Origin: an uncultured Steroidobacter sp. | Lineage (GTDB): Bacteria > Pseudomonadota > Gammaproteobacteria > Steroidobacterales > Steroidobacteraceae | Assembly: GCA_946478975.1 (NCBI GenBank) | Contig: CAMLEO010000210.1 | Location: 1 to 12,538 of the forward strand | Length of the DNA stretch: 12,538 bases | Direction of reading: 5' to 3' | Part shown: in pieces, positions 1 to 6,709 of the stretch | How the letters are laid out: each line of letters starts with the position of its first letter | Numbering within the stretch: position 1 is the stretch's first letter | Position numbers and translations under genes: made by a program | Notes under the pieces: model-generated | What the model was told of the DNA's origin: nothing | What the model saw: the letters and a program-made list of their open reading frames with translations, nothing else | The model's database searches: none

Positions 1-1
1 A

Positions 2-52
2 ACGATTTGTGACTTGGTGCCGGAACGAGCGGCGCTGAGGTACGCATCATGA
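2..52 (+). CDS. 3' end of an upstream gene (partial, unidentified)
   Basis: One forward frame stays open from the window edge and ends in a TGA at 50-52. That stop overlaps the ATG of the next gene as ATGA, the usual sign of translational coupling. The visible tail reads ICDLVPERAALRYAS, which is too short to assign. A second frame (stop TGA at 36-38, tail RFVTWCRNERR) is also open and cannot be excluded. I prefer the first because of the stop/start overlap. No function can be given. Confidence 0.3.
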   Translation, partial: TICDLVPERAALRYAS

Positions 53-1263
53 TTGCAGCCGATCGCCCCACTCAGCGGCCGTCGACAGCGCGCTTGTTAC
101 ATATCGACGAACGCGGCATCGTGCGTCACTTCCCGCGCTCGAATCTCATCGAGCTGCTGCGGCCGGGCGACGTCGTGATTGCAAACGACGCGGCGACGTT
201 GCCGGCGAGCTTACACGGTACGCATGTTCCGTCCGGCCGCGTGATCGAAGTGAGGTTGGCGGGCAAGCCTTCGCTCGCCGCGCGCGATGCGCATCGTTTC
301 ATCGCCGTCGTGTTCGGTGCCGGCGATCATCACACGCGCACCGAAGATCGGCCGTTGCCGCCCACGCTCAACCCAGGCGACGAGTTACAACTCGGCGAGC
401 TGCGCGCGCGAGTGGAAGGTCTGCTGGATCATCCCCGATTCATACAACTGCATTTTGATGCCGCTTCGGAAGAACTCTGGCGCGGGCTCGCAACGCACGG
501 CCGTCCGATTCAATACGCGCACATGAGCGAGCCGCTCGCACTGTGGGATGTATGGACTTCGATTGCCAGCGCGCCGGTCGCCTACGAGCCGCCGTCCGCC
601 GGTTTCGTGCTCGACTGGCAAATGCTCGCGGCATTCGAACAGCGTGGCATCGAGTTCGCGACGCTGACACACGCGGCAGGAATTTCATCGACCGGCGATC
701 CGGAACTGGATCGGCGGCTGCCGCTGGACGAGCCGTATCGCATCCCGGTTGCGACCGAAGAAGCAATTGCCGCGGCATTGTGCGAAGGGCGGCGAATCGT
801 TGCGATCGGCACGACGGTGGTACGGGCTTTGGAGGACAGCGCGGCGACGTTCGGTTCCGTCGCTGCAGGATCGGGCATGGCCCGGCTCCGCCTCGGGCCG
901 CAGACGCGGCTGCAAGTCGTGGACGCAATCCTGTCCGGAACCCACGAGCCGGGCACCAGCCATTACGACTTGCTGCACGCCTTCGCCGACCAGGACGCGC
1001 TCCGGCGCGCAGATGACGCCTTGAACAGTGCCGGCTATCGCACCCACGAATTCGGCGATTCCGTGTTAATTGAACGCGATAGCCGTCGCTATTCGCGCGC
1101 CGTCCGACCGCCGGTCGGTGCAGAAAGTTTTCCGGAAATGCAAGGACTGGTCGAGCGGCGCTCGCCACGTATACTCCCCCGTTTTGCGCGGCGTGAAGCC
1201 CATGTGGTTCAAGAATCTCATCGTCTATCGCCTGCCCGCCGACTGGTCTGTCTCGGCTCGTGA
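49..1263 (+). CDS. Divergent QueA-family protein (S-adenosylmethionine:tRNA ribosyltransferase-isomerase-like)
   Basis: QueA transfers and isomerises the ribosyl part of S-adenosylmethionine onto 7-aminomethyl-7-deazaguanine in tRNA, making epoxyqueuosine. The fold is recognisable in order: VIANDAATLPASLHG (residues 43-57, like the LVFNNTRVIPARL segment), PSAGFVLDW (182-190), LTHAAG (206-211), IVAIGTTVVRALE (250-262), VVDAILSGTHEPGTSHYDLL (290-309) and YRTHEFGDSVLI (330-341). Two normally invariant stretches differ: PTAGLHF reads PSAGFVL and HVGAGTF reads HAAGISS. It may therefore be a paralogue with another substrate rather than housekeeping QueA. A GAGG (37-40) sits eight bases before the ATG. 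QueA normally ends about 15 residues after the GD-containing strand. This frame runs some 60 residues further, through a likely rdgC promoter and 62 bases into rdgC. Family membership is well supported; the reaction is inferred. Confidence 0.8.
   Translation: MIAADRPTQRPSTARLLHIDERGIVRHFPRSNLIELLRPGDVVIANDAATLPASLHGTHVPSGRVIEVRLAGKPSLAARDAHRFIAVVFGAGDHHTRTEDRPLPPTLNPGDELQLGELRARVEGLLDHPRFIQLHFDAASEELWRGLATHGRPIQYAHMSEPLALWDVWTSIASAPVAYEPPSAGFVLDWQMLAAFEQRGIEFATLTHAAGISSTGDPELDRRLPLDEPYRIPVATEEAIAAALCEGRRIVAIGTTVVRALEDSAATFGSVAAGSGMARLRLGPQTRLQVVDAILSGTHEPGTSHYDLLHAFADQDALRRADDALNSAGYRTHEFGDSVLIERDSRRYSRAVRPPVGAESFPEMQGLVERRSPRILPRFARREAHVVQESHRLSPARRLVCLGS
1170..1175 (+). promoter_or_regulatory. 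Possible -10 box of an rdgC promoter
   Basis: TATACT at 1170-1175 matches the sigma-70 -10 consensus in five of six positions and lies 27 bases before the rdgC ATG. No good -35 box is seen at normal spacing. The site falls inside the C-terminal extension of the QueA-like frame, which fits this stretch being regulatory DNA in origin. Confidence 0.35.
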
Positions 1264-2122
1264 GCTCGAAGACAAGCTCGCGGCGCGCCAGCTCCTGCCT
1301 TGCGGCAGCTTCGACATGCAAAGCAAAGGCTGGGTGTTTTCCAGCGACCTGGAACGTTACGTTCACACGGTGAACGGCCAGCACCTGATCGCGCTCGGCG
1401 TCGACCAGAAGCTGCTGCCGGGCTCGATCATTCGCCAGGTGGCGACCGAACGCGCCAAAGAGATGGCGAAGGAGCAGGGGTATCCCGTCGGTCGCCGTCA
1501 GATGCGCGAGCTGAAGATGCGTGTGACCGAAGAGCTGCGCGGCCGCGCACTGACCCGTAAGCGCGTGACGCACGCGTGGATCGATCCGATCAACGGCTGG
1601 CTGGTCGTCAATGCGTCCAGCGAAGGCAAAGCCGAAGAGCTGGTGGAAACATTGCGCGATACGCTCGGCGGCAGCTTGCAAGTCACGCTGCTGGAAACCG
1701 AGCGCTCGCCGTCCGCCACGATCACTTCCTGGCTGATGCTCGGCGACGCGCCGCTCACGTTCACGATCGACGACGATTGCGAGCTGCAGGCTGCAGATGA
1801 AAGCAAGCCGACGATTCGCTACGTGCGTCATCCATTGGACGGCAAAGAGATTCGTGCGCAGCTCCAGGGCGGCATGTACGCGACGCGCCTCGGCCTCACC
1901 TGGAAAGATCGCATTTCGTTTGTGCTGAACGAAAAGCTGCACGTGAAAAAGCTGGATTTCCTGCTGATCGAAAAGGACAAGCCCGAGGAAGGCGCGACCG
2001 CGAACCCCGCCGAGCAGTTCGACATCGACATGACGCTCATGACCGGCGAGCTCAATGCGCTGTTGAGCGATCTCGCGACGGTGTTGGGAAATCAGCAGAC
2101 ACAGCAGGCCGCGGCGGCTTGA
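1202..2122 (+). CDS. rdgC: RdgC, recombination-associated DNA-binding protein
   Basis: RdgC is a ring-shaped dimer that binds double-stranded DNA without sequence preference. It limits RecA filament formation and strand exchange on the nucleoid. The 306-residue product matches the family's usual length of about 300. Landmarks are MWFKNLIVYRL at the start, LLPCGSFDM (31-39), WIDPINGWLVV (126-136), the LTWKDRISFVL segment (232-242, matching LDWQQRIQFVM in E. coli) and FDIDMTLMTGELNALL (273-288). The frame is open further upstream, but the family's conserved N-terminus starts exactly at the ATG at 1202, so I use that start. The ribosome binding site is weak (GAAG, 1192-1195). The first 62 bases lie within the preceding QueA-like frame, in a different register. 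The gene converges on the lipoprotein gene 35 bases downstream, with no clear terminator between them. Confidence 0.97.
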   Translation: MWFKNLIVYRLPADWSVSARELEDKLAARQLLPCGSFDMQSKGWVFSSDLERYVHTVNGQHLIALGVDQKLLPGSIIRQVATERAKEMAKEQGYPVGRRQMRELKMRVTEELRGRALTRKRVTHAWIDPINGWLVVNASSEGKAEELVETLRDTLGGSLQVTLLETERSPSATITSWLMLGDAPLTFTIDDDCELQAADESKPTIRYVRHPLDGKEIRAQLQGGMYATRLGLTWKDRISFVLNEKLHVKKLDFLLIEKDKPEEGATANPAEQFDIDMTLMTGELNALLSDLATVLGNQQTQQAAAA

Positions 2123-2157
2123 GCGCCGCCGCCACGCCAGCAAATTCTAACAAAGGC

Positions 2158-3078
2158 TCAAGGCGTCAGCGGCTCGCCGGCCCAGCGCAGGATGGCTCTA
2201 GATACATCCTGCTCACGCTTCAACTCCGCCATCAGCTTCAACATCTGATCGGAGAATTTTTCTTTCTCCACCTGCGCCGCAACCACCGCGCCTGACGCCT
2301 GGTTCTGATGGCTCAGCGTGTTGATCTTGTCGAGAATCTGCATCGACGCGGGTGAGTTCGGCACCGCCAGGCGCTGCGCAATGCCGAGGCCCACGCCTTC
2401 CGCCAAGGTCGTATCGCTCTTTTGCAAAATCTGTCCGATGCGATCACAACGCACGCGTCGTCCCGGCTCGCGCACTTGTTGCGCGTCGCAGGCGTTGGTC
2501 AGCGGCGTGAACGCCTGCGTCGTCATGCGTGACAAATAGCCGACGGTTGAATTCAACGCGTTGGTCAGCGGCGTCGGGGTCGGCTGCGTGACCGCAGTCG
2601 CAACTGGCGTGTGGCTCACGGGCGGCGTGAGGTGCGCCACCAGCGTGGTCCAATAAACATTGAAATGACTGGCCTTGGCCATCGTGTCCAGGATCTGATC
2701 TTCGGTGCGCGTGTCGTTGTTTGCTTGCGCCCGGGCCAGCGGGCCGAGCCACACGGTGCCGCTGCCGGGGTCGAGCTTGCGCCACTGCGCTTCGATCGAT
2801 TCAGGCTCGCAGCCCGACGTGTCCATGCAGATGCGCGACGCCAGGTACAGCAGTTCCGGCCGTTGTGGCGCGCTTTGCGCGGCCCGCTGAATTTGTGCCA
2901 GCGCTTGCGAATCTCTGGCGTTATCGCCGCCCCAACGAGTGAGTGCGCTGGCGGCGAGTTCGTCCGCATTGCCCGATCCTGCCGGCAGCATGGATTTCTG
3001 CGTCGGGGCGGCGGCACAGGCGGCCAGCAAAACCGCGCTCAGCGGCCACCAGCGAAGTGAATTTGTCCGTTGTTTCAT
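2158..3078 (-). CDS. Uncharacterised lipoprotein
   Basis: A 306-residue protein of no family I recognise. The start (MKQRTNSLRWW) is followed by a hydrophobic stretch and the lipobox LLAAC with the lipidated cysteine at residue 21, so it should be anchored in the envelope. Residues 38-150 look helical and repeat-like (ELLYLASRICMD, QANNDTRTEDQILDTMAKAS), perhaps a TPR-type fold. A Pro/Thr-rich linker (152-171) follows, then a region with Cys197 and Cys211 that could form a disulfide, and a charged, probably coiled-coil C-terminus (264-297). No Shine-Dalgarno sequence precedes the ATG. Instead TTAAAAT lies 7 to 13 bases upstream, so a leaderless or very short-leader transcript is possible. It is divergent from the envelope-sensing locus and convergent with rdgC. 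Confidence 0.85.
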   Translation of the reverse strand: MKQRTNSLRWWPLSAVLLAACAAAPTQKSMLPAGSGNADELAASALTRWGGDNARDSQALAQIQRAAQSAPQRPELLYLASRICMDTSGCEPESIEAQWRKLDPGSGTVWLGPLARAQANNDTRTEDQILDTMAKASHFNVYWTTLVAHLTPPVSHTPVATAVTQPTPTPLTNALNSTVGYLSRMTTQAFTPLTNACDAQQVREPGRRVRCDRIGQILQKSDTTLAEGVGLGIAQRLAVPNSPASMQILDKINTLSHQNQASGAVVAAQVEKEKFSDQMLKLMAELKREQDVSRAILRWAGEPLTP

Positions 3079-3142
3079 GGGCGAATTTTAACACTCACCG
3101 TCAGAGATCCTCCGTTCTCCTGTAGTGTCTGGAAGTCGAGTC

Positions 3143-3223
3143 ATGCAGTATTTTCTTTGGCTACCCATGGTCCTCAATCCGTCACTTGCGTCCGCATCGC
3201 CGTTGGAGGCGTTCGATGAATGA
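3143..3223 (+). CDS. Possible 26-residue leader peptide or small ORF
   Basis: An ATG at 3143 is preceded by GGAAG (3131-3135) seven bases upstream and opens a 26-codon frame ending in TGA at 3221-3223. The peptide starts MQYFLWLPMVLNPSLASASP. It is hydrophobic and has an ASAS stretch that resembles a signal-peptide cleavage site. Its stop lies just past the ATG of the LiaI-like gene (3216), an eight-base overlap that would allow translational coupling. The arrangement suits a leader peptide or a tiny secreted protein. Chance cannot be excluded at this length, and I recognise no family. Confidence 0.35.
   Translation: MQYFLWLPMVLNPSLASASPLEAFDE
3205..3209 (+). promoter_or_regulatory. Ribosome binding site of the LiaI-like gene
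   Basis: GGAGG at 3205-3209 lies six bases before the ATG at 3216. It decides that start over the in-frame TTG at 3186, which would add ten Arg-rich residues and has no such site. Confidence 0.8.
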
Positions 3224-3632
3224 CCCATCCACTTACCATCGACCGCGGCGCTCGCGATTGGTGCTGGGCATTTTTCTGCTGCTGCTGGGTGGGCTGCTGC
3301 TGGCGGTGAACCTGGGCTACGGGCTGCCGGTCGGCTGGTGGCAGTACCTGCCGCTGCTGTTCATCGCCTTCGGCGCCTGGGGCCTGCTGCTGCCCAACCG
3401 CCACGTCGACCGGGTCGGCGGGGTGTGGATGATCGCCACCGGCGTGTATTTCCTGATCGGGATTTTCGACTGGTGGGGCCTGGGCTGGGGCGGCGGCTGG
3501 CCGATTTTCGTGATCGCGGCCGGCCTGGGGTTCATCCTGGGCCGGAACGACGGCGGCTGTTTCGACCTGAAGCACCGAGGTCATTTCGACGAGCGCATGC
3601 CGGGCAACGATCCGGGCAATGGTGATTCATGA
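3216..3632 (+). CDS. Small LiaI/LiaF-type four-helix membrane protein
   Basis: A 138-residue inner-membrane protein with about four hydrophobic segments (near 14-34, 41-60, 68-86 and 95-109) in the repeating LILLGGLLLAVNLG / YLPLLFIAFG / VGGVWMIATGVYFL pattern of the LiaI-LiaF-like membrane domain (DUF5668 type). The tail is short, soluble and rich in Gly, Asp and Asn. It has no catalytic motif and is most likely a membrane partner in stress sensing. The stop overlaps the next gene's start as ATGA (3629-3632), so the two are probably made together and may form a complex. The DNA uses CTG almost exclusively for leucine, giving runs of CTGCTG. The family is inferred from helix spacing and motifs and from the LiaF-like neighbour. 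Confidence 0.8.
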   Translation: MNDPSTYHRPRRSRLVLGIFLLLLGGLLLAVNLGYGLPVGWWQYLPLLFIAFGAWGLLLPNRHVDRVGGVWMIATGVYFLIGIFDWWGLGWGGGWPIFVIAAGLGFILGRNDGGCFDLKHRGHFDERMPGNDPGNGDS

Positions 3633-4426
3633 CTCCCGATCCGCACGGCGATCGCGATCCGCGACACAGCTGGCCGCTGCCGGGCGGCGAGCAGCGGCAG
3701 CGCGAAATGTTTTCCACCCGGTTGATCGTCGGCCTGCTCATCATGTTGCTGGGCGGCACCCTGCTCGCCGACAACCTCGGTTGGATCGAAGCGCGACACG
3801 TGTTGCGCAGCTTGTGGCCGCTGGTGCTGGTGGGCCTCGGCGCCGCCATGATTCGGCGGCCCCAGCATCGCCGCAGCCGCGAATGGGGCTGGGTGCTGGT
3901 CACCGTCGGCGCCTGGATCTTCCTCGACAAGCTCGGCTGGGTGCAGATCAGCCTCGGCCAGCTGTTGTTGCCGGCGATCTTTCTATTCGTCGGCGGCGTG
4001 CTGGTGTTTCGTTCGCTGCGCGGTCACGACGAGTCCATTCCCAAATCCAAGTTGAGCGAGCTGAGCGGCGATACCGCCGCGGCGACCGATCACGCTGAAT
4101 TCGTACGTTCGTTTGCTATGCTTTCGGGCATCGAGCTGCGGCCGGTGTCGCGACCGTTTCGCGGCGCCGATCTCAGCGCGGTGATGGGCGGGATCAAGCT
4201 GGATCTGAGCAGCGCGCGCATGGAAGGCGACAGCGCCATCATCGAAGTGTTTGCATTCTGGGGCGGCGTGGAAATCTACGTTCCGCCCGACTGGACCGTG
4301 ACCAGCGAAGTCACGACCCTGCTTGCCGGCTTCATCGACAAGCGCCGCCCCACCAGCGTCGTGCCGACCAAGACCCTGGTCGTCAAAGGCATGATCGTGA
4401 TGAGCGGCGTGGAAATCAAAAACTAA
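3629..4426 (+). CDS. LiaF-like membrane protein with C-terminal LiaF-type domain
   Basis: A 265-residue protein with a Pro/Asp/His-rich N-terminus, four membrane segments (about 32-48, 60-76, 86-100 and 111-128; LLIMLLGGTLLADNLGW is typical of the LiaI-LiaF-like domain), a charged linker (129-160) and a soluble C-terminal domain (about 161-265). That domain has repeated strand-turn units: FRGADLSAVMGGIKLDLS (177-194), IEVFAFWGGVEIYVP (205-219) and VVKGMIVMSGVEI (251-263). In Firmicutes LiaF holds the LiaS kinase inactive until the envelope is damaged. By analogy this protein would control the kinase encoded next. Its start overlaps the previous stop (ATGA) and its stop overlaps the kinase start (TAATG), which implies a fixed ratio between the three proteins. 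The family is well supported; the inhibitory role is inferred. Confidence 0.85.
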   Translation: MTPDPHGDRDPRHSWPLPGGEQRQREMFSTRLIVGLLIMLLGGTLLADNLGWIEARHVLRSLWPLVLVGLGAAMIRRPQHRRSREWGWVLVTVGAWIFLDKLGWVQISLGQLLLPAIFLFVGGVLVFRSLRGHDESIPKSKLSELSGDTAAATDHAEFVRSFAMLSGIELRPVSRPFRGADLSAVMGGIKLDLSSARMEGDSAIIEVFAFWGGVEIYVPPDWTVTSEVTTLLAGFIDKRRPTSVVPTKTLVVKGMIVMSGVEIKN

Positions 4427-5484
4427 TGCATCCCATCTTCGTTCACCGCGGCCGGCTGTCGCTGTATCTCGCCGTCTGGGTGGTGTTCGGGCTGCTGCTC
4501 GCGGTCGTGTTCGTGTTCGGCGGCAAGGCGCCGGTGGCGTGGTCGCTGGAATTCGCGGTGCCGATCGCGCTCGCGCTCGGATTGCAGTCGCTGTCGTTCT
4601 GGTACGTGGTGCAGGCGATGCCGCCGGGCGATACGCCGGTCGCGCGCATGGCGGTGATCTGGACCATCGCCGGCCTGGTTTCGCTGCTGGTGTGGATCGT
4701 GCTCGCGTACGGCTGGGCGAGGTGGCTGTTGCCCGAAGGGCAACAATACAGCGACTCGGCCATCGATATGTTGCCGCTGCTGATTTTCGCCGGCGCGATC
4801 GGGATTTCCCTGGCGGTGTTGGGTCATTATCTGGTCGGTGCGTTTCAACGCTCGCGCAATGCCGAGCGGCGTGCACTGGAATTGCAGGTGCTGGCGCGCG
4901 AAGCGGAGCTGAAATCGTTGCGTGCGCAGCTCGATCCGCATTTCCTGTTCAACAGTTTGAATTCAGTGGCGGCGCTGATCGGCAACGACACCGCGGCGGC
5001 CCGCCAGATGTGTTTTCTGATGGCGACGTTTTTTCGCAAGAGCCTGACCCTGGCGCGCCAGCAGGCGATTCCGCTGGCGGAAGAGGTGTCGCTCGCGGAA
5101 ACGTTTCTGGCGATCGAGAAGGTGCGCTTCGGCGATCGTCTGCGCACCAGCTTCGACATCGCCGACGACGTGAAGGATGTTTCGGTGCCGCCGCTGATGT
5201 TACAACCGCTGGTGGAGAACGCAGTCCACCACGGCGTCGCGCACATGCTCGAAGGCGGCGAAGTTTGCGTGCAGGCGCGCCGTCGCGAAGGATTTCTCGA
5301 ACTGGTGGTCGCCAATCCTTGCGATCCGGATCGGCCGCCTTCGCGCAGCACCGGCGTCGGGCTGGTGAACGTGCGCTCGCGAGTAGAAACATTGTGCGGC
5401 CATCGAGCCAGCGTCGACGTGGATGCGAGCGACACCGCGTTCCGCGTCTCCATCCTGCTGCCGGCCCTGAGTCATGAAGCTTAA
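4426..5484 (+). CDS. LytS/YehU-type sensor histidine kinase
   Basis: A 352-residue membrane kinase. Four hydrophobic segments (about 11-32, 44-63, 74-97 and 114-138) are joined by very short loops, so there is no periplasmic sensor domain of note. A helix (140-168) leads to the phosphoacceptor motif LDPHFLFNSLN with His172, the signature of the LytS class. The ATPase follows, with PLVENAVHHG (N-box, Asn265) and GVGLVNVRSR (G-box, 310-319). Lacking an extracytoplasmic domain, it probably gets its signal from membrane partners, and the two LiaI/LiaF-like proteins just upstream are obvious candidates. The start ATG shares a base with the preceding stop (TAATG). The partner regulator is encoded 153 bases downstream. 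Confidence 0.95.
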   Translation: MHPIFVHRGRLSLYLAVWVVFGLLLAVVFVFGGKAPVAWSLEFAVPIALALGLQSLSFWYVVQAMPPGDTPVARMAVIWTIAGLVSLLVWIVLAYGWARWLLPEGQQYSDSAIDMLPLLIFAGAIGISLAVLGHYLVGAFQRSRNAERRALELQVLAREAELKSLRAQLDPHFLFNSLNSVAALIGNDTAAARQMCFLMATFFRKSLTLARQQAIPLAEEVSLAETFLAIEKVRFGDRLRTSFDIADDVKDVSVPPLMLQPLVENAVHHGVAHMLEGGEVCVQARRREGFLELVVANPCDPDRPPSRSTGVGLVNVRSRVETLCGHRASVDVDASDTAFRVSILLPALSHEA

Positions 5485-5531
5485 CTGGAGCCATTCCAGG
5501 CACAGGGATGTGCCCGCCGCCGCAGGCGGCG
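5485..5531. repeat. Three consecutive hairpins right after the kinase gene
   Basis: Starting at the base after the kinase stop codon, three inverted repeats follow one another. CTGGA/TCCAG (5485-5489 and 5495-5499) has a 5-base loop. GGCACA-GGGA-TGTGCC (5499-5514) is a perfect 6-bp stem. CGCCGCC-GCA-GGCGGCG (5515-5531) is a perfect 7-bp stem with a three-base loop. No T run follows, so this is not a standard intrinsic terminator. It may be a REP-type dispersed element or an RNA structure that protects the upstream message from 3' decay. One copy is visible in the window. Confidence 0.6.
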
Positions 5532-5585
5532 AGCGCAGGAGCCAAGTTCGACAAACGCTGGGTCGCGCCTTTTACGATCTGCGCC

Positions 5586-5622
5586 ATAGCGCGAGTGGCA
5601 GGATGCCCGAGTCGCTATTTTT
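5586..5622 (+). terminator. Terminator- or attenuator-like hairpin before the response regulator
   Basis: ATAGCG (5586-5591) pairs with CGCTAT (5613-5618). Inside it GGCA (5597-5600) pairs with TGCC (5604-5607) around a GGA loop. The two stems are separated by an internal loop made of the direct repeat CGAGT on both sides. Five T residues (5618-5622) follow directly, just before the regulator's AAGGGG site. It resembles an intrinsic terminator or attenuator, but the internal loop weakens it. Confidence 0.4.
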
Positions 5623-5625
5623 AAT

Positions 5626-5631
5626 AAGGGG
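5626..5631 (+). promoter_or_regulatory. Ribosome binding site supporting a GTG start for the response regulator
   Basis: AAGGGG at 5626-5631 is six bases from the GTG at 5638. The GTG begins the receiver-domain N-terminus MRVLIVDDE, so this non-ATG start is secure. Confidence 0.8.
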
Positions 5632-5637
5632 AATTCC

Positions 5638-6378
5638 GTGCGTGTCCTGATCGTGGACGATGAAACACTGGCCCGGTCCATCCTGTCAGAACATCTGCAG
5701 CAGCTGCCCGACATCGAAATCGTCGGCCAGGCGGCGAACGGGTTCGAGGCGGTGAAGCTGGCCGAGGAACTGAATCCCGACCTGATGTTTCTGGACATCC
5801 AGATGCCGAAGCTGTCCGGCTTCGAAGTATTGGAGTTGTTGGGCGATCGCGCGCCGGCGGTGATATTCACTACGGCATTCGATGAATACGCGCTGCGCGC
5901 TTTTGAGGTTCATGCGGTGGACTACTTGTTGAAACCTGTAGAGCCCCCACGTCTCGCTGCTGCAGTGGAGCGGGCGGCCGAGCGTTTGCGCAATCGCACG
6001 CCGGCGCCTTCAGCGGAACAATTGTCCGCGGCGGCGCGGCCACCGGGACGCACGCTGGAGCGAATCCTGATTCGTCACGAGGGCCGAGTGCACGTGCTGC
6101 CGATGGAACGCATCGATTACATCGAGGCGCAGGACGATTACCTGTCGTTCGCCGCCGGCGGCAAGCACCTGCGCAAGCAGCAGACCATGAGCGAGCTGGA
6201 AACTCAGCTCGACCCCACGCGTTTCGTGCGCATCCACCGTTCGTTCATTCTGAACGTGGAGCGCCTGGCGCGGATCGATCTGTACGGCAAGGACAGCTGG
6301 CTGGCCATCCTCTCGGACGGCACCAAGCTGCCCATGTCGCGTACCGGACACACCAAGTTGAAAGAGTTGATTGGCTAG
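5638..6378 (+). CDS. LytTR-family response regulator
   Basis: A 246-residue transcription factor partnered with the upstream LytS-type kinase. The receiver domain (1-118) has all key residues: acidic pair Asp7/Asp8, phosphoacceptor Asp53 in MFLDIQMP, switch Thr79 and Lys99 in LLKP. A Pro/Ala-rich linker (119-138) joins it to a LytTR DNA-binding domain (about 142-245) with the typical ILIRHEGRVHVLP, IDYIEAQDDYLSF and FVRIHRSFILNV segments. Such regulators usually bind direct repeats upstream of envelope, autolysis or virulence genes. The start is GTG. It is set apart from the kinase by hairpin-rich DNA (5485-5637) and followed after 27 bases by the DUF4342 gene, so it may be transcribed with the downstream genes and partly independently of the sensor. 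A weak promoter-like pair, TCGACA (5548-5553) and TACGAT (5573-5578) with a 19-base spacer, precedes it. Confidence 0.96.
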   Translation: MRVLIVDDETLARSILSEHLQQLPDIEIVGQAANGFEAVKLAEELNPDLMFLDIQMPKLSGFEVLELLGDRAPAVIFTTAFDEYALRAFEVHAVDYLLKPVEPPRLAAAVERAAERLRNRTPAPSAEQLSAAARPPGRTLERILIRHEGRVHVLPMERIDYIEAQDDYLSFAAGGKHLRKQQTMSELETQLDPTRFVRIHRSFILNVERLARIDLYGKDSWLAILSDGTKLPMSRTGHTKLKELIG

Positions 6379-6405
6379 CAAGCGCCACAGCGAAGGAGAA
6401 CCGCC

Positions 6406-6696
6406 ATGGTTGACACGCATTCCACAGGGGCCCGTTCAGAAGAATTTCAGTTCAGCGGCGATACCCTGATCGCCAAGATCAAAGAGATCATCCGCGCCGG
6501 CAATGTCCGTCGCATCGTCATCAAGAACGAGGAGGGCCGCGTGCTGATCGACATTCCGCTGACGCTCGGCGTCGTGGGCACCCTGCTCGCGCCGCAGCTC
6601 GCGGCCATCGGCGCGATTGCCGCGCTGGTGCTGAAGGGCTCGATCGTCATCGAAAAGGAAGTCGAACCGGTCGCGCCCACCACCACCGTGGTTTGA
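6406..6696 (+). CDS. DUF4342 family protein
   Basis: A 96-residue protein matching DUF4342. A short variable N-terminus is followed by EFQFSGDTLIAKIKEIIRAG (13-32, helix), a strand pair VRRIVIKNEEGRVLIDIPLT (34-53), then a long hydrophobic stretch LGVVGTLLAPQLAAIGAIAA (54-73) ending at about residue 77, and a charged tail. One membrane-inserting segment or hairpin is likely. The family's biochemical role is unknown. The ribosome binding site AAGGAG (6393-6398) lies seven bases before the ATG. It sits between the response regulator and the peptidase-like gene, 27 and 13 bases from them, and is probably part of the same envelope-response unit. A role as membrane effector is inference from position alone. 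Confidence 0.85.
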   Translation: MVDTHSTGARSEEFQFSGDTLIAKIKEIIRAGNVRRIVIKNEEGRVLIDIPLTLGVVGTLLAPQLAAIGAIAALVLKGSIVIEKEVEPVAPTTTVV

Positions 6697-6709
6697 TGGA
6701 GAGTCGCGA

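Noticed and set aside
440..2143. Open frame of 567 codons on the minus strand across queA-like and rdgC
   Set aside because: It is the GC-rich antisense of two well-recognised forward genes, its protein is Arg/Ala-rich with no family features, and it has no separate support.
3983..4876. Long minus-strand open frame over the LiaF-like and kinase genes
   Set aside because: The translation is low-complexity Arg/Thr/Pro, as expected from the complement of GC-rich coding DNA.
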